The notes beneath the pieces are model-generated. The model searched no databases. It saw only the letters and a list, made by a program, of their open reading frames with translations, and had not been told where the DNA came from. Shown in pieces: positions 34,292 to 42,850 of a stretch of 63,143 nt of DNA. Where the stretch lies: the IMG/VR virus record IMGVR_UViG_3300005549_000012, positions 1 to 63,143 of that record. One strand, written 5' to 3'. The stretch is from a virus. The position numbers and the translations under genes were made by a program. How positions within the stretch are numbered: position 1 is the stretch's first letter; every line of letters starts with the position of its first letter.

Positions 34292-34538
34292 TGTCTCGCT
34301 CCTTGATTCGGCGTTCATCGTCGGCTGACTCGTTTAAAGCAGGACGTGTGACAATCCGTTTCCCACACTGATTGCAATAGCCCATTCTGCGTAGTTCTAT
34401 TGCCGCTTCTTTATTGATCTCTGTTTGTGCTTGTGCCCCGGCTAGAAATGCCTGTTGGCGATCAACCGCATCAGCACCACGATCTACGTTTGCTCTAAAC
34501 CACGCCTCGAACTTCTCATTCAGTGTCAGTGTTGGCAT
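34284..34538 (-). CDS. Hypothetical zinc-knuckle-like protein (84 aa)
   Basis: An N-terminal helix-rich part (NEKFEAWFRANV) and one CxxC pair (YCNQCGKRIVTR). Overlaps the neighbouring genes on both sides, which indicates coupling. Similar small proteins are common in phage accessory regions; function unknown. Confidence 0.55.
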   Translation of the reverse strand: MPTLTLNEKFEAWFRANVDRGADAVDRQQAFLAGAQAQTEINKEAAIELRRMGYCNQCGKRIVTRPALNESADDERRIKERDNA

Positions 34539-34698
34539 CTTGTTTCTCCCGCTTGAAATATGTAGTCGTCTTAGCTGAGGAATTGAGGCCGGGGACTAGC
34601 GCGACTAATTCCCATCCGTCATCACCGAAGGCGTTTAACTTGTCTGCGGGCGGCAACTCGCCCCTGTCGTACAGTACTCGTAGATATTCCCACTTCAT
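34516..34698 (-). CDS. DUF4177-like small protein (60 aa)
   Basis: Pattern MKWEYLRV...LNAFGDDGWELVALVP...TTYFKRE matches the DUF4177 family of short proteins found in phages and bacteria; no known activity. GGAGAGAA precedes the ATG. Confidence 0.65.
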   Translation of the reverse strand: MKWEYLRVLYDRGELPPADKLNAFGDDGWELVALVPGLNSSAKTTTYFKREKQDANTDTE

Positions 34699-35123
34699 AA
34701 TTTCTCTCCAAGCAGCCTCACTGCTGCCAGCGCGAGGGCGAGAGCGAAGTCGGTAACCTGAGTAAATCTTACGACCCGTAATGGCTTGTCAGTAGGATGG
34801 CCAGGGTAGCCTACGGAGACTTCCGACACACCGCCAGCAAAGTAGTCAGTGCTAACCTGAATGCAGTGTTGCTGTAGCCACTCGATCAGCTCATCCCGCA
34901 CCTGTGCGAGAGGCTTGGGGATGCGGGGATGTGGTTCATCAGGCGGCGGGTTATCTTCATCACCACATGCAGTGCAATAACTAGCCCATTCACCGCTCGT
35001 GTCAAGAAACGTGGTAACCGGCCCCTCGCACGTCTCGCTCAAACCCATCAGCTTCATCACATCACGATCCAGCTTCGCTTCGTCTAGGCCGCGAGACTTC
35101 TCCTGTTCAAGATCGATAATCAT
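34695..35123 (-). CDS. Hypothetical protein (142 aa)
   Basis: Contains one YCTACGDE CxxC site, a Pro-rich linker (NPPPDEPHPRIP) and a beta/alpha C-terminal part. The start overlaps the stop of the small gene upstream (ATGA). No recognised family. Confidence 0.55.
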   Translation of the reverse strand: MIIDLEQEKSRGLDEAKLDRDVMKLMGLSETCEGPVTTFLDTSGEWASYCTACGDEDNPPPDEPHPRIPKPLAQVRDELIEWLQQHCIQVSTDYFAGGVSEVSVGYPGHPTDKPLRVVRFTQVTDFALALALAAVRLLGEKL

Positions 35124-35284
35124 AAAGGCTTATCCTCCAGCGCCCTCTGTAGCAGCGCCTCGATATCGGCCGCAACCTCGGCGTCTTGCGGGCCTATGAA
35201 TTCGGTCAGCTTGAGCCTGAGCGCGCGGGCATCGTAAAAACGGGAGCGCGACGAACCGCCGGCAACTTCAAATCGCTCATCCAT
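35120..35284 (-). CDS. Small hypothetical protein (54 aa)
   Basis: Encodes a helical, charged protein (YDARALRLKLTEFIGPQDAE). Its stop is coupled to the next ATG (ATGA). It overlaps the 3' end of the upstream ORF by 79 bases in another frame. The strong coupling downstream favours it as real. Confidence 0.5.
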   Translation of the reverse strand: MDERFEVAGGSSRSRFYDARALRLKLTEFIGPQDAEVAADIEALLQRALEDKPL

Positions 35285-35493
35285 CCCCGCCGTTCAGTTT
35301 GGGGTCCGGGATTGTCGGTATACGAAGGAACCAAAAACGCCGGGTCGGTTCGGCGATAGACTTCAGTAAAGCGAAACTGGGGTTCGACGTACTCTCCCGG
35401 ATGATAATCTGATACCACCTGCATGTCGGGCATGTTCAGGTCAGTCAATCGCCGTATTAGATCCTTAACCTTCATCTCAAATCCTCCAATCAT
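35206..35493 (-). CDS. Hypothetical protein (95 aa)
   Basis: Begins right at the polymerase stop (4-base overlap) with an internal ATG (MKVKDLIRRL) behind GGAGG as a likelier start at about 35475. The pattern KVKDLIRRLTDLNMPDMQV resembles small phage proteins of unknown function. The last ~25 codons overlap the next gene and look less protein-like, so a frameshift there is possible. Confidence 0.5.
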   Translation of the reverse strand: MIGGFEMKVKDLIRRLTDLNMPDMQVVSDYHPGEYVEPQFRFTEVYRRTDPAFLVPSYTDNPGPQTERRGWMSDLKLPAVRRAPVFTMPARSGSS

Positions 35494-38438
35494 CCCAGCT
35501 TTATTTCAGACATCTCCCCCAGGTTCAATCCCACCTTAGTTTCAACCTTACAGGCTAGACCAGTAGGCGCTACCTTCGGATCAACCAACGCCTTACTTGG
35601 CCTCTCCATCAACTCAGTAACCGTTGCAACGCATTCATCCACGATAGCCTCTGGACACTCAAAGATCAGTGCATCATGCATATTCAAGATCAACCCAAAC
35701 CTTTCATCCAACCCCTTCTCTCCAAGCTCCAGCATAACATCGTACATCATCCCGAAGGCATCGTTTTGGACGAAATGGGAAATTGCAGATTCGCTGTCCG
35801 GCCCAGGCTCCCAGCGTTGCCAATTACTATTCCATTGTAGAACGTTCCAGAACCAACGGATGTAGCCATATCTGCTGAGCAGGTAGTGTTGCCTGTGGGC
35901 AAGCTCTCTTACATCTCTACGATAACGAACCTCAAGCGGGAACAGTCCCTCAAGAGTATCAATGAGCTTCTGGGCCTCAACCTTGCTGCTAATGAACTCA
36001 TCGTTTTCTTCCCAAAGCCTGTTGGCCTGCATGCCCAACCCGTATCCGAGAATCGTCGGCTTCGCCTGCTGGTTTCTAACATCCTTGAAGCTCAGTAGCC
36101 TACCCTTTGGCCCCGGATACTTCAGCGTTTCATCTTTCTTATAGTGACCAAGACAATCTAGCAGCTCATCATCGTCCATGACTACCAGCCGATCTGGTTG
36201 CTCCAGCTTCAGCAACGTAGCCGCAAAGAACGAGTGCATGTCTAGCTGAGATAGCCTCATATAAAGAGGGTCTTTCGACTCGAAGCCCAGGGTCAGAATA
36301 TGAAAGCTGGTCCAGTCGGCTTCGATCAACCTGCAACCCGGCTTAGCAACGATCGCCCTTCTCAGTTGAGCCGCCAACGGTCCGTGCTTTGGGATCGTCA
36401 TTATCGGCGGGCCGTTCCTCGTAGCAAGCTGGCCGTTCGCCGGCCTGTAGGTAAGATCAGCCCTGATCCTGCCATCCGGCCCCGGCATGAATCCCCCAGT
36501 CCTACTCTCCGCATCTCCAACATAAGTCCCTTTCATCTTGACCGGCTCCCGGTAGTCCAGAACCAGCTTGTAGAAAGGGTCTTTCGTCCTACGGCTGAGC
36601 TGGAGCAGAGCTTTCTCATTAACCGACTCACGCTTGACCTTCATCCCGTTCTGCTTCCCGCTGACAACCGGAACCTTGTGCTTTCGATGCTTGGCATAGG
36701 CCATGACCTGTTGCCAGGAGCCGGGGTTGAACTCCAGCGATTTGGTCCACTGCCCCTCAAATACACCTGTTGTAGTAGAATGAGCACTCCCCATTAAGTC
36801 GTGATAGGCTCCTCCCATTTCAGAAGTAGCCCCTACCATGATCTCCCGCTTCTGATAACCAAGCTCCTCAAACCCAAGCTGCTGTAATGCTTCTTTCTGG
36901 GGCTTCAGCTCTTTCGCCAACGCAGCCTTCGTCATCTTCTGGCCAACCGGCCACTGAGCCTTGATGCTCAACTCGATTACAGGCAACCGCTCGTTTACGA
37001 ACTCTCTAATGTCCTTCGGGATACCCTTGAAAGGCTTGAACTGGTTTAGCTCCGCTGGAACCAGTGGCAATATCTCCTGCCTCACTCTCTCTATCTCAAC
37101 CGAGAGCTGCTGCCCAAACACAACAAGCTGCTCTGCATCGGTGCCGACGCCTCGGGCCTTCATCCGTTCAAGGATCGGCCTGAGCTGCTGTCGTTGACGA
37201 ACCCAGCTATCCCAGACCTTCAGCTTTTTCATTGCGGCTGGGATTTGCTGGAATATCCTGAGCGTTGCATCTGCGTCGGCTACACCGTAGAACCGCAGGT
37301 TTGGGCCAGCATAGTGCTTCCAGGGGAAGGGCATCGAGAACCACGAAGCGACGAACTGAAGATCAGCAGGTAGATCAGGCTGCATGTGATGCCACATCCA
37401 GAGGGTGTCGCTTATTTCTCCTGCGATGGGGCATCCATGGCTAGATAATATAGGATTGTCAAACAACCAAACATTATGACCGACCTTGGAGTTGGCCAAC
37501 TGAAAGGTTTGTCGAACGACCTCAACATAAGCACCAACAAAAGGTAGAGCGATACCGCTACCTGCCGCCGTGCTGAACTGAACAAGAGTGATCTGCTGCC
37601 CCATTTCTTCATTATCAACCTCCCCTTCGGCCTTCCCCGCGCTGCGATCCGTCTCGATGTCATAACTGATAACCAGTTCAGGGTTTGTCTTACAGTGCTG
37701 GTAGAACTTCTCAGCTTCCTCAACGGTAGGATCAGTCTGATAGCTCAGCCTCGGATCATCCATAGGGTTCAGGATGTAGCTGGTTTGGACCGGCTGCTCG
37801 ACTACAGTTCTGGTAGGCTTGCCCGTCAACGGATCGTTGATCCACTGAACTGATTGCTTCGTTACCCTCCCCTCTCTAGCGACGGCGACTGCCCTGCGGA
37901 TGTCCTCAACAAGGACTCTAAAGAGCTGTCCAGCTCCTCTTCGTATATAACTTGGGTGGTAGCTTGGGACAACGACGACTCCGCTGTAATCGATAGCTTG
38001 TAAGACATATCCCCGGAGCGAAGTGACAGTTCTGTGATCGCCGGTAAGCCCTGTGAGTGTTCTGAGGGCAATGTTCCCAAGCGCCAGAATAACCTTTGGC
38101 TGAAATCGTCGCACAGCGTCTTGAAGGTATTGACTGCATCGCTCGATAGCTTCTCGTTCATATTCGGCCCCCTCTAGAAAGTTTCCTGGTGGTTGACACC
38201 GGACTATATTTGTGATGACAAGCTGTTCTCTTGCAACCCCGGCCAGCTTCAATGCCCTCTGAAACACCGACCCAGCATCAGCGTGGGGCCGCAGCGGTAG
38301 ACCATCGGCTCTTTCTCTGGCACCCAAAGCCTCGGCTGCAACTAGAACTCCCAAACTCCCGGTCCCCTCTAAAGCAGAGAACCCCATTCCATCGCCATAT
38401 AAAGGGCAGCCCAAACATGAGTCGGGTTTAGGTAACAT
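35490..38438 (-). CDS. Uracil-DNA glycosylase-like / family A DNA polymerase fusion
   Basis: The 982-residue protein joins three parts. Residues 1-190 are a family 4/5-type uracil-DNA glycosylase-like domain with all four expected Fe-S cysteines (C8, C11, C81, C101), an ITNIVRCQPPGN segment and PSYHPSYI. Residues ~250-450 are a 3'-5' exonuclease (SYDIETDRS with D260/E262; VGHNVWLFDNP). The C-terminal part is PolA: motif A EADWTSFHILTLGF, motif B QQAKPTILGYGLGMQ, motif C LNMHDALIF. In motif C the usual HDE is HDA. It is the replicative polymerase of the phage. The start ATG lies inside the end of the HNH gene upstream. Confidence 0.9.
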   Translation of the reverse strand: MLPKPDSCLGCPLYGDGMGFSALEGTGSLGVLVAAEALGARERADGLPLRPHADAGSVFQRALKLAGVAREQLVITNIVRCQPPGNFLEGAEYEREAIERCSQYLQDAVRRFQPKVILALGNIALRTLTGLTGDHRTVTSLRGYVLQAIDYSGVVVVPSYHPSYIRRGAGQLFRVLVEDIRRAVAVAREGRVTKQSVQWINDPLTGKPTRTVVEQPVQTSYILNPMDDPRLSYQTDPTVEEAEKFYQHCKTNPELVISYDIETDRSAGKAEGEVDNEEMGQQITLVQFSTAAGSGIALPFVGAYVEVVRQTFQLANSKVGHNVWLFDNPILSSHGCPIAGEISDTLWMWHHMQPDLPADLQFVASWFSMPFPWKHYAGPNLRFYGVADADATLRIFQQIPAAMKKLKVWDSWVRQRQQLRPILERMKARGVGTDAEQLVVFGQQLSVEIERVRQEILPLVPAELNQFKPFKGIPKDIREFVNERLPVIELSIKAQWPVGQKMTKAALAKELKPQKEALQQLGFEELGYQKREIMVGATSEMGGAYHDLMGSAHSTTTGVFEGQWTKSLEFNPGSWQQVMAYAKHRKHKVPVVSGKQNGMKVKRESVNEKALLQLSRRTKDPFYKLVLDYREPVKMKGTYVGDAESRTGGFMPGPDGRIRADLTYRPANGQLATRNGPPIMTIPKHGPLAAQLRRAIVAKPGCRLIEADWTSFHILTLGFESKDPLYMRLSQLDMHSFFAATLLKLEQPDRLVVMDDDELLDCLGHYKKDETLKYPGPKGRLLSFKDVRNQQAKPTILGYGLGMQANRLWEENDEFISSKVEAQKLIDTLEGLFPLEVRYRRDVRELAHRQHYLLSRYGYIRWFWNVLQWNSNWQRWEPGPDSESAISHFVQNDAFGMMYDVMLELGEKGLDERFGLILNMHDALIFECPEAIVDECVATVTELMERPSKALVDPKVAPTGLACKVETKVGLNLGEMSEIKLG

Positions 38439-39021
38439 TTATCTCCGGTCCTATCTTTAGCAAAAGTGATTCTAGCCGTTCCAATACATCATCGTTTTCT
38501 AAGGCTAGGGCCAAAGCCATGTAGATCATGGATTTTGCGGCCCTCAGTCTTCCTTCTGGTTCGGGTAGTTGAATCTTGTAGTGGTGTATGAACTGGCGGA
38601 CGCGCTGGGCATGAAAGCTACATAGCCCATGTGCCCCTTTAGAACCAAACTGTTTGCATATTAAACAAACCATCTGATGGGCTCGATGATGAGAGGTATG
38701 AGCATCCCGGTACATGATCTCCAAATTTTCTATCCGGTTGTCGGTCTTATCCCCATTCTTGTGATGGACAACTTCGTCAGTTTGGAGATGGCGCCCTAGA
38801 TGCTTCTCCATAACGTATCTATGCTCCATGATCTCTCCCCGATCCGGGGTAGAAATCCATTTGTACCCTCCCATGATCCAACCTTTCTTGAACACCGATG
38901 TGTACTTGATTGGTAAGGTAAGATCACGGCCATCTCGCCAACGCTGCCAATGCAAAGAGCAAAAACCCCGAGCGCGAGTGGCTCTATTGCAAGAGACTAC
39001 AGAACAGGTGGAGTTTCCCAT
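38428..39021 (-). CDS. HNH homing endonuclease
   Basis: The 197-residue protein has an N-terminal Cys cluster (C6, C11, C21), an AP2/NUMOD4-like strand region (GGYKWIS...EHRYVMEKHLGR) and the HNH core HHKNGDKTDNRIENLEI (residues ~90-106). A second Cys pair follows (CLICKQFGSKGAHGLC). Its last codons overlap the polymerase start by 11 bases, so it probably targets or exploits this essential gene. AT-rich relative to neighbours. Confidence 0.85.
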   Translation of the reverse strand: MGNSTCSVVSCNRATRARGFCSLHWQRWRDGRDLTLPIKYTSVFKKGWIMGGYKWISTPDRGEIMEHRYVMEKHLGRHLQTDEVVHHKNGDKTDNRIENLEIMYRDAHTSHHRAHQMVCLICKQFGSKGAHGLCSFHAQRVRQFIHHYKIQLPEPEGRLRAAKSMIYMALALALENDDVLERLESLLLKIGPEINVT

Positions 39022-39092
39022 AGCTGGATATTACACCGTGGGAAACTCCTAGTCAAGCCAAAAGGGCCTTCACAGGTTTTGGGATCACTTGG

Positions 39093-39266
39093 TCAACCTT
39101 GTGCTGCCGCTGCTTCATCTCCCACAGACTGAGTTGTGTTCAGAGTAGTGTTCAACAAGTTCAGGGTTGGCATGCTCAATCGATTCAGGTCATGCAACAG
39201 GGTAGTATCCCCTCGATCCCCCACCAACGCCCACGCGATGTTGCTAACGAGTTGCTGCTTAGTCAT
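39093..39266 (-). CDS. Small helical protein (57 aa)
   Basis: ATG 39266 with AAAGGGGAAA upstream. Helical sequence (QQLVSNIAWALVGDRGDTTL; LNRLSMPTLNLLNTTLNT). Start overlaps the previous gene by 8 bases. Function unknown. Confidence 0.6.
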   Translation of the reverse strand: MTKQQLVSNIAWALVGDRGDTTLLHDLNRLSMPTLNLLNTTLNTTQSVGDEAAAAQG

Positions 39267-39603
39267 AGTTTCCCCTTTCCTGCTCAGGATGTTCTTTCTT
39301 CCACTTCTTTCGGTACCACTCTGCATAAGCCAAGCTACAGGTATCGCTACAGAACCTTTCCGGCAATAGCGGCGGCTCCTCGGTAGCTGGATCGAACGGT
39401 TCTGGAACCAGCAACCGCTGACAGACCCAGCACCGTTTATATTCATGATCCGGCTTGGGCTCTGCTGGAATGCAATACTGTGTACACCCAAAGAACCTAT
39501 GCGATTCCATGTAGCTAATCGGCAGAGGCTTGATCTCGTCAGTAACAGCGTCCTTGTAGCAGTGCATCCCCGGCTTGTAGTCGTCACTCCGTTGGCTGTT
39601 CAT
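39259..39603 (-). CDS. Zinc-binding small protein (114 aa)
   Basis: Two Cys pairs (CWVCQRLL and RFCSDTCSLAYAEWYRKKW) form a likely zinc finger of the kind found in small phage DNA-binding proteins. The start overlaps the preceding stop by about 20 bases. Function unknown. Confidence 0.6.
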   Translation of the reverse strand: MNSQRSDDYKPGMHCYKDAVTDEIKPLPISYMESHRFFGCTQYCIPAEPKPDHEYKRCWVCQRLLVPEPFDPATEEPPLLPERFCSDTCSLAYAEWYRKKWKKEHPEQERGNYD

Positions 39604-39808
39604 CTGGTATCTCCGACTTCAGCAGCTCTATCCTCTGCTTCACGAGCGCATTCCGCTCAGCCTGCTTCTCCCCCAGTTCCTTCTGGAGCTTCTGGATGTG
39701 AACCCGCTGCGCTTCGATCTTTCGGTCCAACGCACTGATCTCTGATCGTAGCTTCTGTTCCTCAGTAGGTTCCTTCTTCTCTCTTGGTTTCCTTGCTGTA
39801 GCTGTCAT
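39584..39808 (-). CDS. Coiled-coil protein (74 aa)
   Basis: ATG 39808 follows AGGAGGCTACACA. The product is a charged coiled coil (KLRSEISALDRKIEAQRVHI; LQKELGEKQAERNALVKQRI). Function unknown. Confidence 0.6.
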   Translation of the reverse strand: MTATARKPREKKEPTEEQKLRSEISALDRKIEAQRVHIQKLQKELGEKQAERNALVKQRIELLKSEIPDEQPTE

Positions 39809-39972
39809 TGTGTAGCCTCCTGTTGTAATCTCAGCTTCCTCTCTCGCCATCGCTCGCTGTCGCCAACGAGCAGTTCCATAGTGCAATTACAATTACATCG
39901 ACCGTTGAATGAAATGGTGCAATCGTTGTCGTGGGCTACTACTAAGAGGGTTGGATAGTCTCGGCTGAACAT
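39805..39972 (-). CDS. Small protein (55 aa), ATGA-coupled
   Basis: ATG 39972 has GAGGAG upstream and the stop overlaps the next ATG. Contains a compact CNCNC stretch. Function unknown; below usual gene-calling length, but coupling and ribosome site support it. Confidence 0.6.
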   Translation of the reverse strand: MFSRDYPTLLVVAHDNDCTISFNGRCNCNCTMELLVGDSERWRERKLRLQQEATQ

Positions 39973-40180
39973 AAGGCTCCTCGATGAAAGGGAGCAGCAG
40001 CTTCAGTCCTCGATGGCGTTTTTGCCTAGCTTTGGAGGGCAGCCACCGCCTGTCGCTGCTGCATAAGTTTGTGAAAGAGCGCCCCGGCCTGATGGCCCTC
40101 GGGGGGCTACCACCGGGCCGAGGCATCGCAAGCAAGCCAACTTCTTGCTGCTATCTGCAAGAGGTGAGGCTGCCTACACT
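39973..40180 (-). other. Non-coding GC-rich structured region
   Basis: About 208 bases with no convincing ORF. In leftward RNA there are several overlapping inverted repeats, for example CCTCGG...CCGAGG and GCCCCGG/CCGGGGC-type arms near 40080-40130, then GCTCTTTCAC. It may be a terminator/antiterminator, a leader RNA or part of a replication signal. Confidence 0.4.
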
Positions 40181-40771
40181 CTACAGGGGGAGAAAGTGTT
40201 TTACAGTAGCTTGGGCTACGACTTCTTCCCCGCCTGCATCGATCTTTGGGCTGTGCTCGCCGCTGCCATTCGCCGGGAAGTTTCTCATTCCCCGCTTGAC
40301 GGTCTTGTACTTGTCTCCTTGCTTCTGCTGGGCAACCCACTCAGTCTCGATCTGAAGCTCTCTCCCCTGCTCGACGGCCCGCTCGAAAAGCTGCGCCAGT
40401 TCCTTGTGAGAGCGACACTGGCCTACCTCATCCTGCAAGCCCATCTTGCTCAGGATCGTGCTGATCGAGCTGCTGCCGTTTCTCATGATCATGGTCGAGG
40501 CCATTCCAAAAACGACCTGCTTGTCGAAGGGCGTTCCTTCGGCTTGGATGACGAACTGAACGTTCTGCTTGGTCCATAGGCTTTGGAGCTTGCCGTCAGC
40601 AACCTTGGCCTGCCAGTTAGGGGTGTCACCCGCGAAGCGGGGCTTCACCCGGTAAATACCGTCCGGCACTGGCGGTGGCTGCTCTGTAGAGTCCGCCGCA
40701 GCGTCGAATTGAACCTCATCTTCTTCGAGGTCCAGTGAGTTGATATCAACAGATTTCACTTCGTCGCTCAA
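40181..40771 (-). CDS. Putative single-stranded DNA-binding-type protein (196 aa)
   Basis: Acidic N terminus, then a beta-rich core starting PPVPDGIYRVKPRFAG and a conserved-looking end (MRNFPANGSGEHSPKI; VVAQATVKHFLP). This build occurs in phage proteins encoded beside Sak4/RecA-like ATPases and Cas4-like nucleases and is usually read as OB-fold SSB-like. Identification is by neighbourhood and style. Confidence 0.5.
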   Translation of the reverse strand: MSDEVKSVDINSLDLEEDEVQFDAAADSTEQPPPVPDGIYRVKPRFAGDTPNWQAKVADGKLQSLWTKQNVQFVIQAEGTPFDKQVVFGMASTMIMRNGSSSISTILSKMGLQDEVGQCRSHKELAQLFERAVEQGRELQIETEWVAQQKQGDKYKTVKRGMRNFPANGSGEHSPKIDAGGEEVVAQATVKHFLPL

Positions 40772-41250
40772 AGTATTTCCTCCGTTGCCGCATTGACCGC
40801 AGCTTCTACTTCAGCATACTCACCGAAGTATCGATTGAACATTGACAGGAATCGTTCCTTTGCGATCCGCGCTTCTTGCAGAGCGGTTTCCGTCGCCGTG
40901 ATCTTACGATCCATCAGCTTCAGCACAGTGTCGCGCTCGAAGGGAACATCCTGCCCGGACGCCAAGCATATCTCGGTGTCCTCGGTATCTTGGTTGATGT
41001 ATACGGACTTCAATGTGGCTTCGGAGTAACCCACATCTAGGTAGGCCACAATGATTGTAGGACGAGCTTTGAATGCGTCAAAGCCTGCGATCACCCCAGC
41101 ATAGTCCTTGTAGCCGGTGTAATCCTTTATCAAGACTTTGACTGAATCCCCCACACGGAAAGTATCTACGGACTGGACTGTTGCTTGGCGCATGTCCAGA
41201 GCCATTTTTACTCCCCCTATCTCAACGATCTTTATTGCTTCATCGGTCAT
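40768..41250 (-). CDS. Hypothetical protein (160 aa)
   Basis: ATG 41250 has AAAGGAGAGTGA upstream. N-terminal beta part (DTFRVGDSVKVLIKDYTGYK) resembles an SH3-like barrel, and the C terminus is a helix (DRKITATETALQEARIAKER). Stop overlaps the SSB-like start. A recombination accessory role is inferred from position only. Confidence 0.55.
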   Translation of the reverse strand: MTDEAIKIVEIGGVKMALDMRQATVQSVDTFRVGDSVKVLIKDYTGYKDYAGVIAGFDAFKARPTIIVAYLDVGYSEATLKSVYINQDTEDTEICLASGQDVPFERDTVLKLMDRKITATETALQEARIAKERFLSMFNRYFGEYAEVEAAVNAATEEIL

Positions 41251-41281
41251 ACGTTTCTCACTCTCCTTTGCAAAGGTTTTA

Positions 41282-42214
41282 CTACTTGGTGTTACCACCC
41301 TTCCTCAATCGTTCCTCAATCTCCAAAAGCCAGTCCAGCCCCCCCGTCAAGCTCGGCTCGAAGTAACCGTTCTCAAACTTCTTGTCACTTCTAAGCTCAG
41401 CCAACCTTGCCGCTGGAACCCTGATCTTCGCCGGGTAAACAATCTGCGTAGCAGGATCAGGATGATTCGTGAAGTAAGCTCTGATCTCGGTCTTCAAGAC
41501 CTTCGCTTTTGTCTTCACGTCGATAACAGGCTTTCCATCCTTGCCCGTTTCCTCAACCGTTATGATGTCATGATGCAGACAATCCCCGAACCACTGGGGA
41601 GCCTTGCTGACCGCCTTCTTGCCTGCGATCGCCGGCCCATAGATCGGTACTCTCTGGTCATCCTCACCTTTGGCTTCCATAGCAGTCCAGGCTACATATT
41701 GAACCGGGAGCTGGCTAAAGCTCGTTACGAATTCATAGAGAACATCCTGAATGAAACCATAGTAGCTCTGGTTGCTGCCATAGAAGGTTTCGCTGCCCTC
41801 AGCATAGCTGTAGTTTGGACTTTCACCCAGCTTCGATCCCCTGCTTCGCAGCGATCTCATAACAGCATCACCAACGCTGGTCAGTCCTTCTATAGCATAA
41901 GCCCCGATCTTCTCTCGCTGCTCGGCCGAGGTCGGTTTCATAACCAGCTTCCCGTTCTCGACAACTGGCCACTCAAACCTGCTGAGCTTTCTCATCGTCG
42001 CCGTTGGATCGTTCAGGCTACCTACATGCCATGCTTCAATGATTCCGTCGTCAATGCAGTCCTGAATCGGATCCCAGCCGCCACCATCGGCGCTTACTAA
42101 GCGGGTTATCTTGCCGGTTGTTCGATGAACGTGTCGAGCAAGCCAACCAAGGCTTGTGGTTTTGGCTGAGCCTGATCCACCATAGATGACAAGGGTTGAA
42201 GCTCTGTTAGACAT
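41282..42214 (-). CDS. RecA-superfamily (Sak4-like) P-loop ATPase
   Basis: The 310-residue protein starts LVIYGGSGSAKTTSLGWLAR with a Walker A (GGSGSAKTT, residues ~13-21). The rest follows the layout of phage Sak4-type or AAA_24 ATPases used in single-strand annealing recombination and replication. The neighbouring SSB-like protein and Cas4/RecB-like nuclease support a recombination role. Confidence 0.7.
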   Translation of the reverse strand: MSNRASTLVIYGGSGSAKTTSLGWLARHVHRTTGKITRLVSADGGGWDPIQDCIDDGIIEAWHVGSLNDPTATMRKLSRFEWPVVENGKLVMKPTSAEQREKIGAYAIEGLTSVGDAVMRSLRSRGSKLGESPNYSYAEGSETFYGSNQSYYGFIQDVLYEFVTSFSQLPVQYVAWTAMEAKGEDDQRVPIYGPAIAGKKAVSKAPQWFGDCLHHDIITVEETGKDGKPVIDVKTKAKVLKTEIRAYFTNHPDPATQIVYPAKIRVPAARLAELRSDKKFENGYFEPSLTGGLDWLLEIEERLRKGGNTK

Positions 42215-42386
42215 CTTCTTCCTTTTCGGGGTTCTGTAATGCTTCTATCAAGGCTTCTCGAACATCAGCAGTCAGAAAGACTGTGATCTCGCCACCCTGT
42301 TCTTCTGTAAGCCTCAAGGTAGTAGGCCAGTCGTCATCGTTCTCAGCCATCGCCCGAACGCGCTCTGGAAAAATGTTACCTGTCAT
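42207..42386 (-). CDS. Small hypothetical protein (59 aa)
   Basis: ATG 42386 follows a GGAGG site at nine bases. The sequence TLRLTEEQGGEITVFLTADV is a beta hairpin followed by a helix. Overlaps the ATPase start by 8 bases. Function unknown. Confidence 0.55.
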   Translation of the reverse strand: MTGNIFPERVRAMAENDDDWPTTLRLTEEQGGEITVFLTADVREALIEALQNPEKEEDV

Positions 42387-42846
42387 CCGTAGTAACCTCC
42401 ATCTCAACCTTCTTTGCTTCCCGAACCGCAATTATCGCGGCATGTTTCAGGGTCTGCCGAAACTCCTTGGTAGCTTGATCCATAAAGTCGGTGAGGGCTT
42501 CGCTAGAGCAGTCTGTAGCCTCCATAAGCAATGGACTAGGGAACGGTTTATCTACCACAAACAATTTTGGGCTACCCGTCTCGGGGATGACAGCAATAGT
42601 AACAGGATGACACAGCTTTTCTCGGAGGGCAGGTAGAAGTTCATCCTCAAAAACAGCTAATTCACCGCCAGCCCCACGACCCCCAATTTTGCCGGCAACT
42701 ATAGGATGTACCTTACCTTCCCCTTCCCAGGAAGGGAGTTCAATGCTGTCCATAAACTTATCATTGCCCAACAAAACTGACTTAACCACAGCCAAGCATG
42801 CAGGACAATAAATATAGCTTGTGACAAAAGAACCGCGCTCGCCCAT
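42376..42846 (-). CDS. Hypothetical protein with CxxC (156 aa)
   Basis: ATG 42846 with GAGGAGG upstream. One YCPACLAVV Cys pair near the start, then a mixed alpha/beta region and a helical end (EFRQTLKHAAIIAVREAKKV). Lies between the Cas4-like nuclease and the ATPase. No recognised family. Confidence 0.55.
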   Translation of the reverse strand: MGERGSFVTSYIYCPACLAVVKSVLLGNDKFMDSIELPSWEGEGKVHPIVAGKIGGRGAGGELAVFEDELLPALREKLCHPVTIAVIPETGSPKLFVVDKPFPSPLLMEATDCSSEALTDFMDQATKEFRQTLKHAAIIAVREAKKVEMEVTTDDR

Positions 42847-42850
42847 CTTG

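Noticed and set aside
38428-39266. Tail copying by the HNH endonuclease upstream of the polymerase, like the other inserts
   Set aside because: The HNH C terminus and the C terminus of the upstream 57-residue protein share only a vague helical pattern (xxAL...D..L..L); not enough to claim homology.
39093-39587. A 164-residue minus-strand ORF
   Set aside because: Only the last 57 codons look coding and have a ribosome site at ATG 39266; the upstream part is a shadow of the zinc-binding gene.
39893-40135. An 80-residue minus-strand ORF
   Set aside because: It overlaps the better-supported 55-residue gene in another frame and its composition (Arg/Pro/Ser) reflects GC-rich hairpins.
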